Origin: Burkholderiaceae bacterium
Lineage (GTDB): Bacteria > Pseudomonadota > Gammaproteobacteria > Burkholderiales > Burkholderiaceae_D
DNA: 40,455 nt
Direction of reading: 5' to 3'
Assembly (NCBI GenBank): GCA_019232795.1
Contig: JAFANH010000021.1
Coordinates: 1 to 40,455, forward strand
Below, piece by piece: positions 17,478 through 29,616 of this stretch. The position numbers were made by a program, and so were the translations under genes. The number at the start of each line of letters is the position of its first letter. Position 1 is the stretch's first letter. Under the pieces are notes generated by a model, which was not told the origin of the DNA, did no database searches, and saw only the letters and a program-made list of their open reading frames with translations.

Positions 17478-18585
17478 GAAAAAAGTCGTGATCGGCATGT
17501 CGGGCGGCGTCGATTCCTCGGTATCGGCCTGGCTGCTCAAGGAACAAGGCTATGAAGTCATCGGCCTGTTCATGAAGAATTGGGAAGACGACGACGATTC
17601 CGAATATTGCTCGACGCGCCAGGACTGGATCGATGCGGCCAGCGTGGCCGACGTGGTCGGCGTCGACATCGAGGCTGTCAATTTTGCTGCCGAATACAAG
17701 GACCGCGTGTTCGCCGAATTCCTGCGCGAATACCAGGCCGGCCGCACGCCGAATCCGGACGTGCTGTGCAATGCCGAAATCAAGTTCAAGGCCTTTCTCG
17801 ATCATGCCATGCAGCTCGGTGCCGACCTGATCGCCACCGGCCACTATGCGCGCGTGCGCCAAGTCACTGACGGACCGCAGGCCGGCGGCTTCCAGCTACT
17901 GAAAGCCGTCGACGCCAGCAAGGACCAAAGCTATTTTCTGCATCGCCTGAATCAGGCGCAATTGTCGAAGACATTGTTCCCGCTCGGAGAAATCCACAAG
18001 ACCGAGGTGCGCCGCATCGCCGAACAATTGAAGCTGCCGAATGCCGCGAAAAAGGATTCGACCGGCATCTGCTTCATCGGCGAGCGCCCGTTCCGCGATT
18101 TTCTCAATCGCTACCTGTCCTATAAGCCGGGCCCGATGATGACACCGGAAGGCAAGGTCGTGGGTGAACATGTGGGCCTGAGTTTCTATACGCTGGGCCA
18201 GCGCAAAGGCATAGGCCTGGGCGGCATCAAGTCGCACCAAAACGCCGAGGGCAATAGCGAACCCTGGTACGTGGCGCGCAAGGATGTTGCCAACAACACG
18301 CTCTACATCGTGCAAGGGCACGATCACCCCTGGCTGCTGTCGCCGGCTCTGACCGCAGGCCAGACCAGCTGGGTGGCCGGCCAGGCGCCGGCATTGCACA
18401 GCCTGTCCGCCAAGACGCGTTACCGCCAAGCCGACGTGCCTTGCCGTCTCGATGCCTCGAACGACGCCGCCTTTTCGCTGGCTTTCGAGGACCCGCAATG
18501 GGCAGTCACGCCTGGCCAATCAGCCGTGCTGTACGACGGCGACGTTTGCCTCGGCGGTGGCATCATCGATTCCGCCGCCGCCTAG
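17470..18585 (+). CDS. mnmA: tRNA-specific 2-thiouridylase MnmA
   Basis: A 371-residue PP-loop ATPase that thiolates U34 of tRNA-Lys, -Glu and -Gln. The PP-loop SGGVDSS is at 11-17, and the catalytic cysteines are Cys100 (PNPDVLC) and Cys201 ([13 protein letters not shown]). The start is GTG at 17470: GAGGA lies about 8 bases before it and the product begins [12 protein letters not shown] as expected. The open frame further upstream (ATG 17419) lies wholly inside nudJ. The 8-base overlap with nudJ suggests coupling. Confidence 0.95.
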   Translation: MAKKKVVIGMSGGVDSSVSAWLLKEQGYEVIGLFMKNWEDDDDSEYCSTRQDWIDAASVADVVGVDIEAVNFAAEYKDRVFAEFLREYQAGRTPNPDVLCNAEIKFKAFLDHAMQLGADLIATGHYARVRQVTDGPQAGGFQLLKAVDASKDQSYFLHRLNQAQLSKTLFPLGEIHKTEVRRIAEQLKLPNAAKKDSTGICFIGERPFRDFLNRYLSYKPGPMMTPEGKVVGEHVGLSFYTLGQRKGIGLGGIKSHQNAEGNSEPWYVARKDVANNTLYIVQGHDHPWLLSPALTAGQTSWVAGQAPALHSLSAKTRYRQADVPCRLDASNDAAFSLAFEDPQWAVTPGQSAVLYDGDVCLGGGIIDSAAA

Positions 18586-18606
18586 GGTCTCAACGACCGG
18601 TCCGAT

Positions 18607-18635
18607 TTGTCGCGGCCGGGAGGCCGTTGTACACT
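18607..18635 (+). promoter_or_regulatory. Candidate sigma70 promoter for the glutamate-synthase-like gene
   Basis: TTGTCG (18607-18612) and TACACT (18630-18635) are separated by exactly 17 bases, placing a start site about 25-30 bases before the ATG at 18668. Each hexamer matches consensus at four positions. Confidence 0.4.
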
Positions 18636-18667
18636 GCGCTTCAGTCAACCGCCCCTTGGAGAATTGG

Positions 18668-20293
18668 ATGCAGGACTCGCCTTTGCGTTACCTGACGTTG
18701 ATCATCGTCGCCTTCGTGTTTCTGTTGTCCCTGGCGATTGCGCTGCTGGTGCATGGCGGCTGGTGGCTGGTGTTGCTGTCGGGAGCGCTGACCGCCGTCG
18801 GCATCGGTGATTTCATGCAGAGCAAGCGCTCCATCTTGCGCAACTACCCGCTGCTCGGGCATTTCCGCTTTTTCTTCGAATTGATCCGACCGGAAATACG
18901 TCAGTATTTTCTCGAGTCGGATACCCTGCTCAACCCCTTCTCGCGCAACCAGCGTTCCATTGTCTATCAGCGCGCCAAACAGCAACTCGACAAGCGTCCG
19001 TTCGGCACCCAGCTAGACCTGTATCAAACCGGTTACGAATGGGTCAACCACTCGATGCAGCCGGCTGCCGTACAACACCACGATTTCCGCATTGTGATCG
19101 GCGCCGACCGGCCGCGTCCCTACTCGGCCAGCATCTTCAACATTTCCGCCATGAGCTTCGGCGCGCTTTCGGCCAACGCCATTCGCGCGCTCAATCGCGG
19201 CGCGCAAATCGGCCATTTCATGCACGATACCGGCGAAGGCAGCATCAGCCGCTATCACAAGCCCGAGCAGCCTGGTGAAGCCGGCGGCGACCTGGTATGG
19301 GAGATAGGATCCGGCTACTTCGGCTGCCGCAACGCCGACGGCAGCTTTTCCGAACAGAAGTTCGTGGAAAGCGCGACGCTGGAGCAAGTCAAGCTGATCG
19401 AAATCAAGCTTTCGCAAGGTGCCAAGCCGGGCCACGGCGGCGTGCTGCCGGGCGCCAAGGTCAGCATTGAAATTGCCGAAGCGCGCGGCGTACCGGCCGG
19501 CGTTGATTGCATTTCGCCGGCTGCGCATTCGGCCTTCAGCACGCCGGTCGGCTTGCTGCAATTCGTCGAGCGTCTGCGCACGCTGTCGGGTGGCAAGCCG
19601 ACCGGCTTCAAGCTCGCGATCGGCCATCCCTGGGAATTCTTCGGCATCGTCAAGGCCATGCTGCAGACCAATATCCTGCCCGACTTCATTGTGGTCGATG
19701 GCGGCGAGGGTGGAACGGGCGCAGCGCCGGTCGAGTTTACCGACCACGTGGGCATGCCGCTGCAGGAAGCGCTGCTGCTGGTGCATAACGCGCTGGCGGG
19801 CACCAATCTGCGCGACAGAATCAAGATCGGTGCTTCGGGCAAGATCGTGACGGCTTTCGACATCGTACGCACGCTGGCCTTCGGCGCCGACTGGTGCAAT
19901 TCGGCGCGCGGCTTCATGTTCGCGCTCGGCTGCATCCAGTCGCAGAGCTGCCACACTGGCAGATGCCCGACCGGCGTCACCACGCAGGACCCGCTGCGCC
20001 AGCGCGCACTGGTGGTGCCGGACAAGGCTGAGCGCGTTGCCCATTTCCACTTGAACACGATGAAGGCCCTGGCGGAATTGATCGCGGCGGTCGGCCTGAA
20101 CCACCCATGCGATCTGAAGCCCCACCATATCGTGCGGCGCCTTTCTCCTAACCGCGTGGCGCTGGCTTCGGCGCTGTTGGAATATCTGGAACCCGGCAGC
20201 CTACTGCCGGGCGCAGCACATACGCACCTGCCCGAGGTCTTCCAGACCTATTGGCCGATCGCGCACGCGGAATCCTTCCATCCCATGCACTAA
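18668..20293 (+). CDS. Membrane-anchored FMN/Fe-S glutamate-synthase-family protein
   Basis: A 541-residue protein carrying the FMN-binding synthase domain of GltB without the amidotransferase or C-terminal structural domains. Residues 8-48 form two hydrophobic segments likely to anchor it in the inner membrane. SFGALSANAIRALNRGA and HDTGEGSIS (His186) mark the flavin domain. Cys422, Cys428 and Cys433 reproduce the C-X5-C-X4-C pattern that binds the 3Fe-4S cluster in GltB, ending CPTGV. The reaction is unknown, because ammonia supply and an electron partner such as GltD are not encoded nearby. The ATG at 18668 has GGAG upstream. A strong hairpin follows the gene. Confidence 0.85.
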   Translation: MQDSPLRYLTLIIVAFVFLLSLAIALLVHGGWWLVLLSGALTAVGIGDFMQSKRSILRNYPLLGHFRFFFELIRPEIRQYFLESDTLLNPFSRNQRSIVYQRAKQQLDKRPFGTQLDLYQTGYEWVNHSMQPAAVQHHDFRIVIGADRPRPYSASIFNISAMSFGALSANAIRALNRGAQIGHFMHDTGEGSISRYHKPEQPGEAGGDLVWEIGSGYFGCRNADGSFSEQKFVESATLEQVKLIEIKLSQGAKPGHGGVLPGAKVSIEIAEARGVPAGVDCISPAAHSAFSTPVGLLQFVERLRTLSGGKPTGFKLAIGHPWEFFGIVKAMLQTNILPDFIVVDGGEGGTGAAPVEFTDHVGMPLQEALLLVHNALAGTNLRDRIKIGASGKIVTAFDIVRTLAFGADWCNSARGFMFALGCIQSQSCHTGRCPTGVTTQDPLRQRALVVPDKAERVAHFHLNTMKALAELIAAVGLNHPCDLKPHHIVRRLSPNRVALASALLEYLEPGSLLPGAAHTHLPEVFQTYWPIAHAESFHPMH

Positions 20294-20317
20294 AAGACAA
20301 AGGATCTATGAAAGACA

Positions 20318-20360
20318 AGGGCCTGCGCCGTCGGTGACGGCTACAGGCCCTGATGCTTTT
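20318..20360. terminator. Hairpin terminator between convergent genes
   Basis: An outer 8-bp stem (20318-20325 with 20344-20351) encloses an inner 6-bp stem (20327-20332 with 20336-20341) with loop GGT. The plus strand then reads TGATGCTTTT, a short, broken T-tract. It separates the stop at 20293 from the convergent glutathione transferase ending at 20374. Confidence 0.65.
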
Positions 20361-20373
20361 CATCAAGCTTTGC

Positions 20374-20982
20374 TTAGTGCGGAATCGTGTCCTTGAAGGA
20401 TTGCCGTTCGGAAAGTTTATCGAACAGCTTGGCGAGATTCGGATGGTCGTTGCGCCACTCGATTTCAGGGAAGCGGAAAGCCAGCCAACCCAGCGCACAC
20501 CCGGTGCTGACGTCGGCCAGGGAATAATGGCTGCCCGAACAGAATGCGCGCTCGCCCAAACCGGCATCCATCGCGGCCAAGCCAGCCTTGACCTTGTCGA
20601 GCTGACGGCCTATCCATTGCTGACTCTGCTGTGCAGTTGGACGCTGGTTGCGCTCGAGACGCACCAGGATGGCGGCGTCGAGCACGCCGTCGGCCAAAGC
20701 CTCCCAGCATTTCACTTCGGCACGTTCGCGGCCATTCGGCGGTATCAATTTGCCAACTGGCGTCAAGGTATCGAGATATTCAACGATCACCCGCGAATCG
20801 AACATCGCGCCGCCGTCTTCCATCACCAGACAGGGAACCTTGCCGAGCGGATTGGATTCCATGATCGTGGTCTCGGACGACCAGACATCTTCGACCACGA
20901 ACGAGTAGTCAAGCTTCTTTTCTGCCATCACGATGCGCACTTTGCGCACATAAGGGCTGGCATTGGAACCGATTAGTTTCAT
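20374..20982 (-). CDS. Glutathione S-transferase, YibF-like
   Basis: A 202-residue cytoplasmic GST. The N-terminal thioredoxin-like half has SNASPYVRKVRIV (candidate catalytic Ser6 or Ser9), NPLGKVPCLV with the cis-Pro, and DSRVIVEYLD. The C-terminal half is helical. The opening resembles E. coli YibF (MKLVGS…SPFVRK). The substrate is unknown. The start is MKLIGSNASP at 20982; an upstream open extension would run through its own promoter. It is transcribed alone, convergent with the preceding gene and divergent from purB. Confidence 0.88.
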   Translation of the reverse strand: MKLIGSNASPYVRKVRIVMAEKKLDYSFVVEDVWSSETTIMESNPLGKVPCLVMEDGGAMFDSRVIVEYLDTLTPVGKLIPPNGRERAEVKCWEALADGVLDAAILVRLERNQRPTAQQSQQWIGRQLDKVKAGLAAMDAGLGERAFCSGSHYSLADVSTGCALGWLAFRFPEIEWRNDHPNLAKLFDKLSERQSFKDTIPH

Positions 20983-21009
20983 AAGCGCTAATAATGGGGA
21001 ATCGTGGCG

Positions 21010-21015
21010 ATTATA
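21010..21015 (-). promoter_or_regulatory. Extended -10 promoter of the glutathione transferase gene
   Basis: The minus strand reads TGCTATAAT, a perfect -10 hexamer preceded by the TGN extension that can replace a -35 box. It lies 27 bases upstream of the start codon at 20982. No convincing -35 hexamer is present. Confidence 0.5.
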
Positions 21016-21048
21016 GCATTGGTCGATTTCGCTCCACCCGAAGTTTGA

Positions 21049-22572
<1,524 letters not shown>

Positions 22573-22591
22573 ACGCCAAATCCTTGCGCGT

Positions 22592-22620
22592 ATGGGCCGC
22601 CGAGTGCGGCCCATTTTTTT
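22592..22620 (+). terminator. Rho-independent terminator of purB
   Basis: A perfect 9-bp stem (ATGGGCCGC at 22592-22600 with GCGGCCCAT at 22606-22614) with a 5-base loop runs into seven Ts (22614-22620), 19 bases after the purB stop. Confidence 0.93.
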
Positions 22621-22682
22621 GCAATCAGCAGCATCCGGGCGACTTTGTTATAGTTGTTCCCCAAACTTTCTGTCACGACCTC

Positions 22683-23216
22683 ATGCTGCGTTATACCAAA
22701 ACCGCAATCGCCCTGCATTGGCTGATCGCCCTGCTCATCATTTGCGCGTTCACGCTCGGCCTTACCATGGTCGACATTCATGGGATCACGCCGACCAAGC
22801 TCAAGTACTACTCTTGGCACAAGTGGATGGGCTGCACCGTGTTCGGCCTGGCTTGTCTGCGCCTGCTATGGCGGCTGTTCCATCAGGCCCCGCCCTATCC
22901 TGCCACCATGAGCCGGCTGCAGCAACGTGCGGCAACCGGGGTACATGGCTTACTCTACTTACTGATTTTCGCGGTGCCGGTATCCGGTTACTGCTACAGC
23001 CTGGCGGCGGGCATTCCCGTGGTTTATCTGGGCCTGATTCCCATGCCGGTATTCATGGACCCGAATCCAGAGTGGAAACCGGTTCTCAAACTCGTCCATT
23101 ACTGGCTCAACATGACGCTGCTGGCGGCGGTCAGCCTGCACGTGCTGGCCGCACTCAAACATCAATTCATTGACCGCGACGGCATTTTCAGACGGATTTT
23201 GCCCAATTTCTCCTGA
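22683..23216 (+). CDS. Cytochrome b561
   Basis: A 177-residue four-helix membrane haem protein of the CybB type. It is thought to pass electrons between quinol and periplasmic partners. Hydrophobic helices begin with YTKTAIALHWLIALLIICA, and His residues suited to bind b haems occur in ALHW, YSWHKWMG, GVHGLLY and LHVLAALKHQ. The start is ATG 22683; TATAGT at 22649-22654 could be a -10. The YceI gene follows after 21 bases, a pairing common in proteobacteria, so the two are probably one operon. Confidence 0.92.
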   Translation: MLRYTKTAIALHWLIALLIICAFTLGLTMVDIHGITPTKLKYYSWHKWMGCTVFGLACLRLLWRLFHQAPPYPATMSRLQQRAATGVHGLLYLLIFAVPVSGYCYSLAAGIPVVYLGLIPMPVFMDPNPEWKPVLKLVHYWLNMTLLAAVSLHVLAALKHQFIDRDGIFRRILPNFS

Positions 23217-23237
23217 ACTGATCTGCAAAGGAAACCC

Positions 23238-23804
23238 ATGTCCAACTATTCGAGTGTTCGTTTCAGCCTGATCGGCTTGCTGATCGGCGCTACCGTAATC
23301 GCCAGCGCGGCGACCCTGCTCAAGCCCGATCCGGCAAAAAGCACGATAGGCATAGTATTCAAGCAGGAGAATGTGCCGGTCGAAGCGAAGTTCAAGAAAT
23401 TCTCGGCGCAGATCGATTACGACGCCGCCAAGCCGGAAAATTCCAAGGCCAGCGTCGACATCGACGTCACCAGCTTCGATCTCGGCGATCCCGAATACAA
23501 CGGCGAAGTCATGAAAAAGGCCTGGTTCAACGCACCGCAATTTCCCAAGGCCAGCTTCATTTCCACCGGAATGAAAGCAGGCGCCAACGGCCGGCTCGAC
23601 GTCAGCGGCAAGCTCACCATCAAGGGCAGGGTCGCCGACGTCAGTTTCCCTTTAAGCGTCAGGAAAGACGGCAACAACACCGTCTTCGACGGAGCCTTGC
23701 CGATCAAGCGCCTAGCCTACAACATCGGCGAAGGCGAGTGGCGCGACACCGGCACCGTGGCCGACGAGGTGATCATCAAGTTCCACGTGGTTGCCCTGCC
23801 GTGA
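23238..23804 (+). CDS. YceI-family periplasmic protein
   Basis: A 188-residue protein with an N-terminal signal sequence (SLIGLLIGATVIASAA) and a YceI-like lipocalin-type beta-barrel. This family binds isoprenoid or other lipophilic ligands in the periplasm. Typical segments include VDIDVTSFDLGDPEYNG and VSGKLTIKGRVADVSFPL. It is the second gene of a pair with cytochrome b561, suggesting a link to quinone redox or lipid-soluble ligands, though no reaction is known. It ends at a bidirectional terminator. Confidence 0.9.
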   Translation: MSNYSSVRFSLIGLLIGATVIASAATLLKPDPAKSTIGIVFKQENVPVEAKFKKFSAQIDYDAAKPENSKASVDIDVTSFDLGDPEYNGEVMKKAWFNAPQFPKASFISTGMKAGANGRLDVSGKLTIKGRVADVSFPLSVRKDGNNTVFDGALPIKRLAYNIGEGEWRDTGTVADEVIIKFHVVALP

Positions 23805-23825
23805 TTTGAATCGCTCCTTCCAAAC

Positions 23826-23850
23826 AAAAAGCCGGCTATGCCGGCTTTTT
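23826..23850. terminator. Bidirectional terminator between YceI gene and secF
   Basis: AAAAAGCCGGC, TAT, GCCGGCTTTTT: a 6-bp GC stem flanked by five As and five Ts, working on both strands between the convergent stops at 23804 and 23878. Confidence 0.9.
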
Positions 23851-23877
23851 GTTGAAGCATTGCTGCTGAGAGAGGGG

Positions 23878-24888
23878 TTAAACCACAGCGCCGCCGGTCG
23901 TATCTTTTTCCTTGACCGGCTTGATCAAGTCTTCGCGCTTGACGCCCAGCCACATGGCAACCGCAGCTGCAACGAACACCGAGGAGTAGATGCCGAAGCA
24001 GATGCCGATGGTCAGGGCAATGGCGAAATTGTGGATGGTCTGACCGCCGAACAGCAGCATGGACAAGACCATCATCTGGGTGCAGCCGTGGGTGATGATG
24101 GTACGCGAAATGGTGCTGGTGATAGCGTTGTTGATGGCTTCGACCACGGTGGCCTTGCGCAGCTTGCGGAAGTTTTCGCGGATACGGTCGAAGATAACCA
24201 CGGATTCGTTGACCGAGTAGCCGAGTACCGCCAGCACGCCGGCCAATACCGATAGCGAGAACTCCCAGCGGAAGAAAGCGAAGAAGCCGAGGATGATGAC
24301 GACGTCGTGCAGGTTGGCGATGATGGCCGACACCGCGAACTTCCATTCGAAACGGAAGGCCAGATAGAGCATCACCCCGGCCACCACAGCCGCCAGCGCC
24401 TTCAAGCCGTCGCTGGCCAATTCCTCGCCGACCTGCTTGCCGACCAGTTCCACGCTTTGCAGCGCCACCGGCTCGTTGTTGGCGGCGTCGCGGCAGGCAA
24501 AGCCTTTATCGCCCTTGTCGGAGGCGATCTGGTCGACTTTGCCGGCTTCGGCAGAACACAGGGCGGTAAACACCGTTTGCGTGATCGTATCCTTGGCCTT
24601 GCCTTCCTGCGCAGGCAGGCGGATCAGCACGTTTTCGGCAGTGCCGAACTGCTGCACCACGGCGTCTTCGATACCGACGCTGGCCACCGCCTTGCGGATT
24701 GCTTCACTGTCGGCCGGCTTCTTGTAGGCCACTTCCATGGCCGTTCCGCCTGTGAATTCGATCGAATAATTCAAGCCGTTTTTCCACAGGAAGAACACCG
24801 CAGCCACGAATGTGATCGCCGAGATCACATTGAAGACCAGCGCGTGCTTCATGAACGGAATATCTTTTTTGATGCGGAAAAATTCCAT
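23878..24888 (-). CDS. secF: Protein translocase subunit SecF
   Basis: A 336-residue inner-membrane protein, partner of SecD in using the proton gradient to complete Sec-dependent export. The first helix (about 15-33) is followed by SIEFTGGTAMEVAYKKP, the conserved SecF opening, then a periplasmic loop, then five helices at the C-terminus including SVNESVVIFDRIREN. The periplasmic loop carries two cysteines (ALCSAEAGK, FACRDAA), which is unusual and could form a disulfide. It follows secD after 65 bases and ends the queA-tgt-yajC-secD-secF series. Confidence 0.96.
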   Translation of the reverse strand: MEFFRIKKDIPFMKHALVFNVISAITFVAAVFFLWKNGLNYSIEFTGGTAMEVAYKKPADSEAIRKAVASVGIEDAVVQQFGTAENVLIRLPAQEGKAKDTITQTVFTALCSAEAGKVDQIASDKGDKGFACRDAANNEPVALQSVELVGKQVGEELASDGLKALAAVVAGVMLYLAFRFEWKFAVSAIIANLHDVVIILGFFAFFRWEFSLSVLAGVLAVLGYSVNESVVIFDRIRENFRKLRKATVVEAINNAITSTISRTIITHGCTQMMVLSMLLFGGQTIHNFAIALTIGICFGIYSSVFVAAAVAMWLGVKREDLIKPVKEKDTTGGAVV

Positions 24889-24953
24889 GTTCGTTCCAGT
24901 TTTACTAGCGGTATTACGTTAGGTTCTGAGCAAAGTCACAGGTACGGCAAGCT

Positions 24954-26819
24954 TCACGCTTCCGTCGGCTTCCAGATCTGGCCAATCTTGACGCTGGTCA
25001 GCTTCTTCTGGCGGCCATACCAGAGATTGACCACGCCGCGCGACACGAATACCGCTGAGAAGATCGAAGTCAGGATGCCGAGGCAGTGCACGATGGCAAA
25101 GCCGCGAATCGGCCCGGAGCCGAAACTGAGCAAGGCCAGGCCGACGATCAGCGTGGTGATGTTGGAGTCCAGGATCGTCGCCCAGGCGCGGTCGAAGCCC
25201 ATGGCGATCGAGGCTTGCGGCGTATTGCCGTTGCGCAGTTCTTCGCGCACGCGTTCGTTGATCAGCACGTTGGCGTCGATCGCCATACCGAGCGCCAGCG
25301 CAATCGCCGCCATGCCGGGCAGCGTCAACGTCACGTGCATGCCTGACAGCAAGCCGACCAGCAGCAGCAGGTTGATCGCCAAAGCCAGCACGCTGAAAAA
25401 GCCGAATACCATGTAGTAAATGATCATGAAGGCGGCAATCGCGGCAAAGCCGTAGAGCGTCGAATCGAAGCCTTTCTTGATGTTTTCGGCGCCGAGCTGC
25501 GGACCGACCGTGCGTTCGCCGATGATATCCATCGGCGCCGCCAGCGAACCGGCACGCAACAGCAAGGCCAGGTCGTTGGCGGTTTCCATGGTGCGCTCGC
25601 CGGTGATCTGGAAGTTGGCGCCGAGTTCTTGCTGGATGCGCGCCACGGTCAGGACTTCGCCCTTGCCCTTTTCAAACAGCACGACGGCCATCAGCTTGCC
25701 GACCTTGCCGCGCGTGCCCTCGAACATCTTGTGTCCGCCTTCGCTGTTCAGGCTGATCGACACCACCGGCAGACCGTTCTGCTGATCGGGCCGCGCATCG
25801 GCCGAGGAAATGTAGTCGCCGGTGACAACGGCATCCTTGTACAGGATGACCGGCGCGTCGCGGCCGGTGGTGAACAATTCCGAACCGGCGGGCACCTCCG
25901 ACGTCAGTTCAGTGCCGCGCACAATGGATTCGTCGACCATGCGGATTTCCAGTGTCGCTGTACGGCCGATGATGTCTTTGGCGCGCGCCACGTCGACCAC
26001 GCCCGGCAATTCCACCACGATGCGGTCCAGGCCCTGGCGCTGGATGATGGGTTCGGACAAGCCGAGTTCATTGACGCGCTTGGACAGCGTGACGATGTTT
26101 TGCACCACGGCTTCGTCGATGGCTTCCTTGGTCTTTTGCGGGTTCATGCTGGCCTGCAGGACCAGGTCGGAACCGCTGCCAGCCATGACAAAGGTCAATT
26201 CGCGCATCTGGCCGGACAGCACGTCCTTGGCCTTTTGGCGCGTCTCTTCGTCGCGGAACTTGATCTCAAGGCCGTTAGCGCCGGCCGCAATGCCGGCATG
26301 GCGTATGCTCTTGTCGCGCAACAGCGTACGGATGCTTGCTTCCTGACCCTGCTGACGCTTTTTCAAATAACCGGCAGTGTCGACCTGCATCAGGAAGTGC
26401 ACACCGCCGCGCAAATCGAGGCCGAGGTACATAGGCAAGGCATGCAGGGACTGCAACCAGGCGGGACTGCTGGGGAGCGAATTGAACGTGACGCTATAGG
26501 TGTGGTCATTCTGGTCGGGATTCAATTCCTTTTCCAGCAGACTCTTGGCAGAAAATTGCGCATCGACAGTGGCAAAACGCACCCGCACCGAACCCTGGCT
26601 GCCGTTCAAATCGAAGCGCGCATCGTCGGCCTTGATCCCACCTTTTTTCAGGATATCGTCGACACGAGCCGTCATGCTTGTGTCTACCTTGATGGTGGCC
26701 TTGGCGCTCGTGACCTGCACGGCCGGCGCTTCCGGGAAGAAGTTCGGCGCGGTATACAAGGTGCCGAGCAGGACGGCAACGGCTATCAGTATGTATTTCC
26801 AGAGAGCGTAACGATTCAT
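24954..26819 (-). CDS. secD: Protein translocase subunit SecD
   Basis: A 621-residue SecD of the usual size for proteobacteria. An N-terminal membrane helix (KYILIAVAVLLGTLYTAPNFFPEAPAVQV) precedes a large periplasmic region with the P1 domain and LGLDLRGGVHFLMQVD. Five C-terminal helices follow, including GMAIDANVLINERVREE, where the Asp is thought to take part in proton flow. It works with SecF and YajC at the SecYEG channel. It lies 82 bases after yajC. Confidence 0.97.
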   Translation of the reverse strand: MNRYALWKYILIAVAVLLGTLYTAPNFFPEAPAVQVTSAKATIKVDTSMTARVDDILKKGGIKADDARFDLNGSQGSVRVRFATVDAQFSAKSLLEKELNPDQNDHTYSVTFNSLPSSPAWLQSLHALPMYLGLDLRGGVHFLMQVDTAGYLKKRQQGQEASIRTLLRDKSIRHAGIAAGANGLEIKFRDEETRQKAKDVLSGQMRELTFVMAGSGSDLVLQASMNPQKTKEAIDEAVVQNIVTLSKRVNELGLSEPIIQRQGLDRIVVELPGVVDVARAKDIIGRTATLEIRMVDESIVRGTELTSEVPAGSELFTTGRDAPVILYKDAVVTGDYISSADARPDQQNGLPVVSISLNSEGGHKMFEGTRGKVGKLMAVVLFEKGKGEVLTVARIQQELGANFQITGERTMETANDLALLLRAGSLAAPMDIIGERTVGPQLGAENIKKGFDSTLYGFAAIAAFMIIYYMVFGFFSVLALAINLLLLVGLLSGMHVTLTLPGMAAIALALGMAIDANVLINERVREELRNGNTPQASIAMGFDRAWATILDSNITTLIVGLALLSFGSGPIRGFAIVHCLGILTSIFSAVFVSRGVVNLWYGRQKKLTSVKIGQIWKPTEA

Positions 26820-26839
26820 AGGAGTCAGCGTTCAATGAT

Positions 26840-26859
26840 GGGCTTCGCGGGCGAAGCCC
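26840..26859. other. Intercistronic palindrome between yajC and secD
   Basis: GGGCTTCGC and GCGAAGCCC form a 9-bp inverted repeat separated by two bases. There is no adjacent U-tract, so it is more likely an RNA-stability or attenuation hairpin than a full terminator. Confidence 0.5.
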
Positions 26860-26901
26860 CGGGTCTTGCGAAAGAGCGTCTATCGGTTACCAAAAGCGCT
26901 T

Positions 26902-27195
26902 TTAAAGCGCCTTGATCGTGCCCTTCGGCAACAACATGGTCACCGCGCTGCGCTGTACCAGGATTTCGGTCTGGTTGGCGATTTCCAGCGTGATGTAGGC
27001 GTCAGTCAATTTCACGACACGGCCCACAACGCCGCCGGCGGTCACCACTTCGTCGCCCTTGGTCAAGGCGTCGAGCATGGACTTGATTTCCTTCTGGCGC
27101 TTCATTTGCGGGCGGATCATCACGAAATACATGATGACGACCATGGCAATAATAAAGATGAAATTCATCGAGTCGGGGCGCATCAAAGTGTCCAC
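26902..27195 (-). CDS. yajC: Sec translocon accessory subunit YajC
   Basis: A 97-residue single-span membrane protein. The helix is FIFIIAMVVIMYFVMI, followed by the family signature RPQMKRQKEIKSMLDALTKGDEVVTAGGVVGRV. The start is GTG at 27195, supported by AGGAG seven bases upstream. ATG codons five and ten codons in are alternatives. YajC associates with SecDF. It follows tgt after 98 bases in the standard order. Confidence 0.95.
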   Translation of the reverse strand: MDTLMRPDSMNFIFIIAMVVIMYFVMIRPQMKRQKEIKSMLDALTKGDEVVTAGGVVGRVVKLTDAYITLEIANQTEILVQRSAVTMLLPKGTIKAL

Positions 27196-27293
27196 AAAAG
27201 GGCTCCTGGTAGGTCAAATAACCGGGCATTTTAGCATTGCCCGTTCAAATTCCGGCTTTTGGCAGGGAAGTTCAGTTAAATGCCATGAATTCG

Positions 27294-29446
<2,153 letters not shown>

Positions 29447-29578
29447 AGAAGAAGAAAGGAGAGACCAAGTCGAAGCAAACCGGAATCGACGAAAAACCCG
29501 GTATTTTACGCCTTGGGCACAGTACAGCCATCCTATTCCCGATTTTGATCGCGGTTTGAGTCATGGATGGTGTAATTA

Positions 29579-29609
29579 ATGACAATACTGTATTTATAAA
29601 CAGTATAAT
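29579..29609 (+). promoter_or_regulatory. Candidate recG promoter overlapping the LexA box
   Basis: A perfect TATAAT at 29604-29609 shares its first two bases with the LexA box. The best -35 is ATGACA at 29579-29584, with a long 19-base spacer. Transcription would begin at about 29616-29617, right at the recG ATG, so the mRNA may be leaderless. Confidence 0.4.
29586..29605. promoter_or_regulatory. LexA (SOS) box upstream of recG
   Basis: TACTGTATTTATAAACAGTA has the CTG-N10-CAG core of the proteobacterial LexA operator, with matching TA ends and an AT-rich centre. It is 11 bases from the recG ATG and 140 bases from the divergent queA start, and overlaps a TATAAT hexamer. LexA binding there would block recG transcription. 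Confidence 0.8.
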
Positions 29610-29616
29610 TGCGCGC

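Noticed and set aside
29447-29510. preQ1 riboswitch in the queA leader
   Set aside because: The short pyrimidine-rich leader has no stem-loop with the A-rich tail expected of preQ1 aptamers.
29563-29616. Upstream ATG extending recG by 18 residues
   Set aside because: The extension covers the LexA palindrome and TATAAT, and its residues (MDGVINDNTVFINSIIAR) do not look like a RecG N-terminus.
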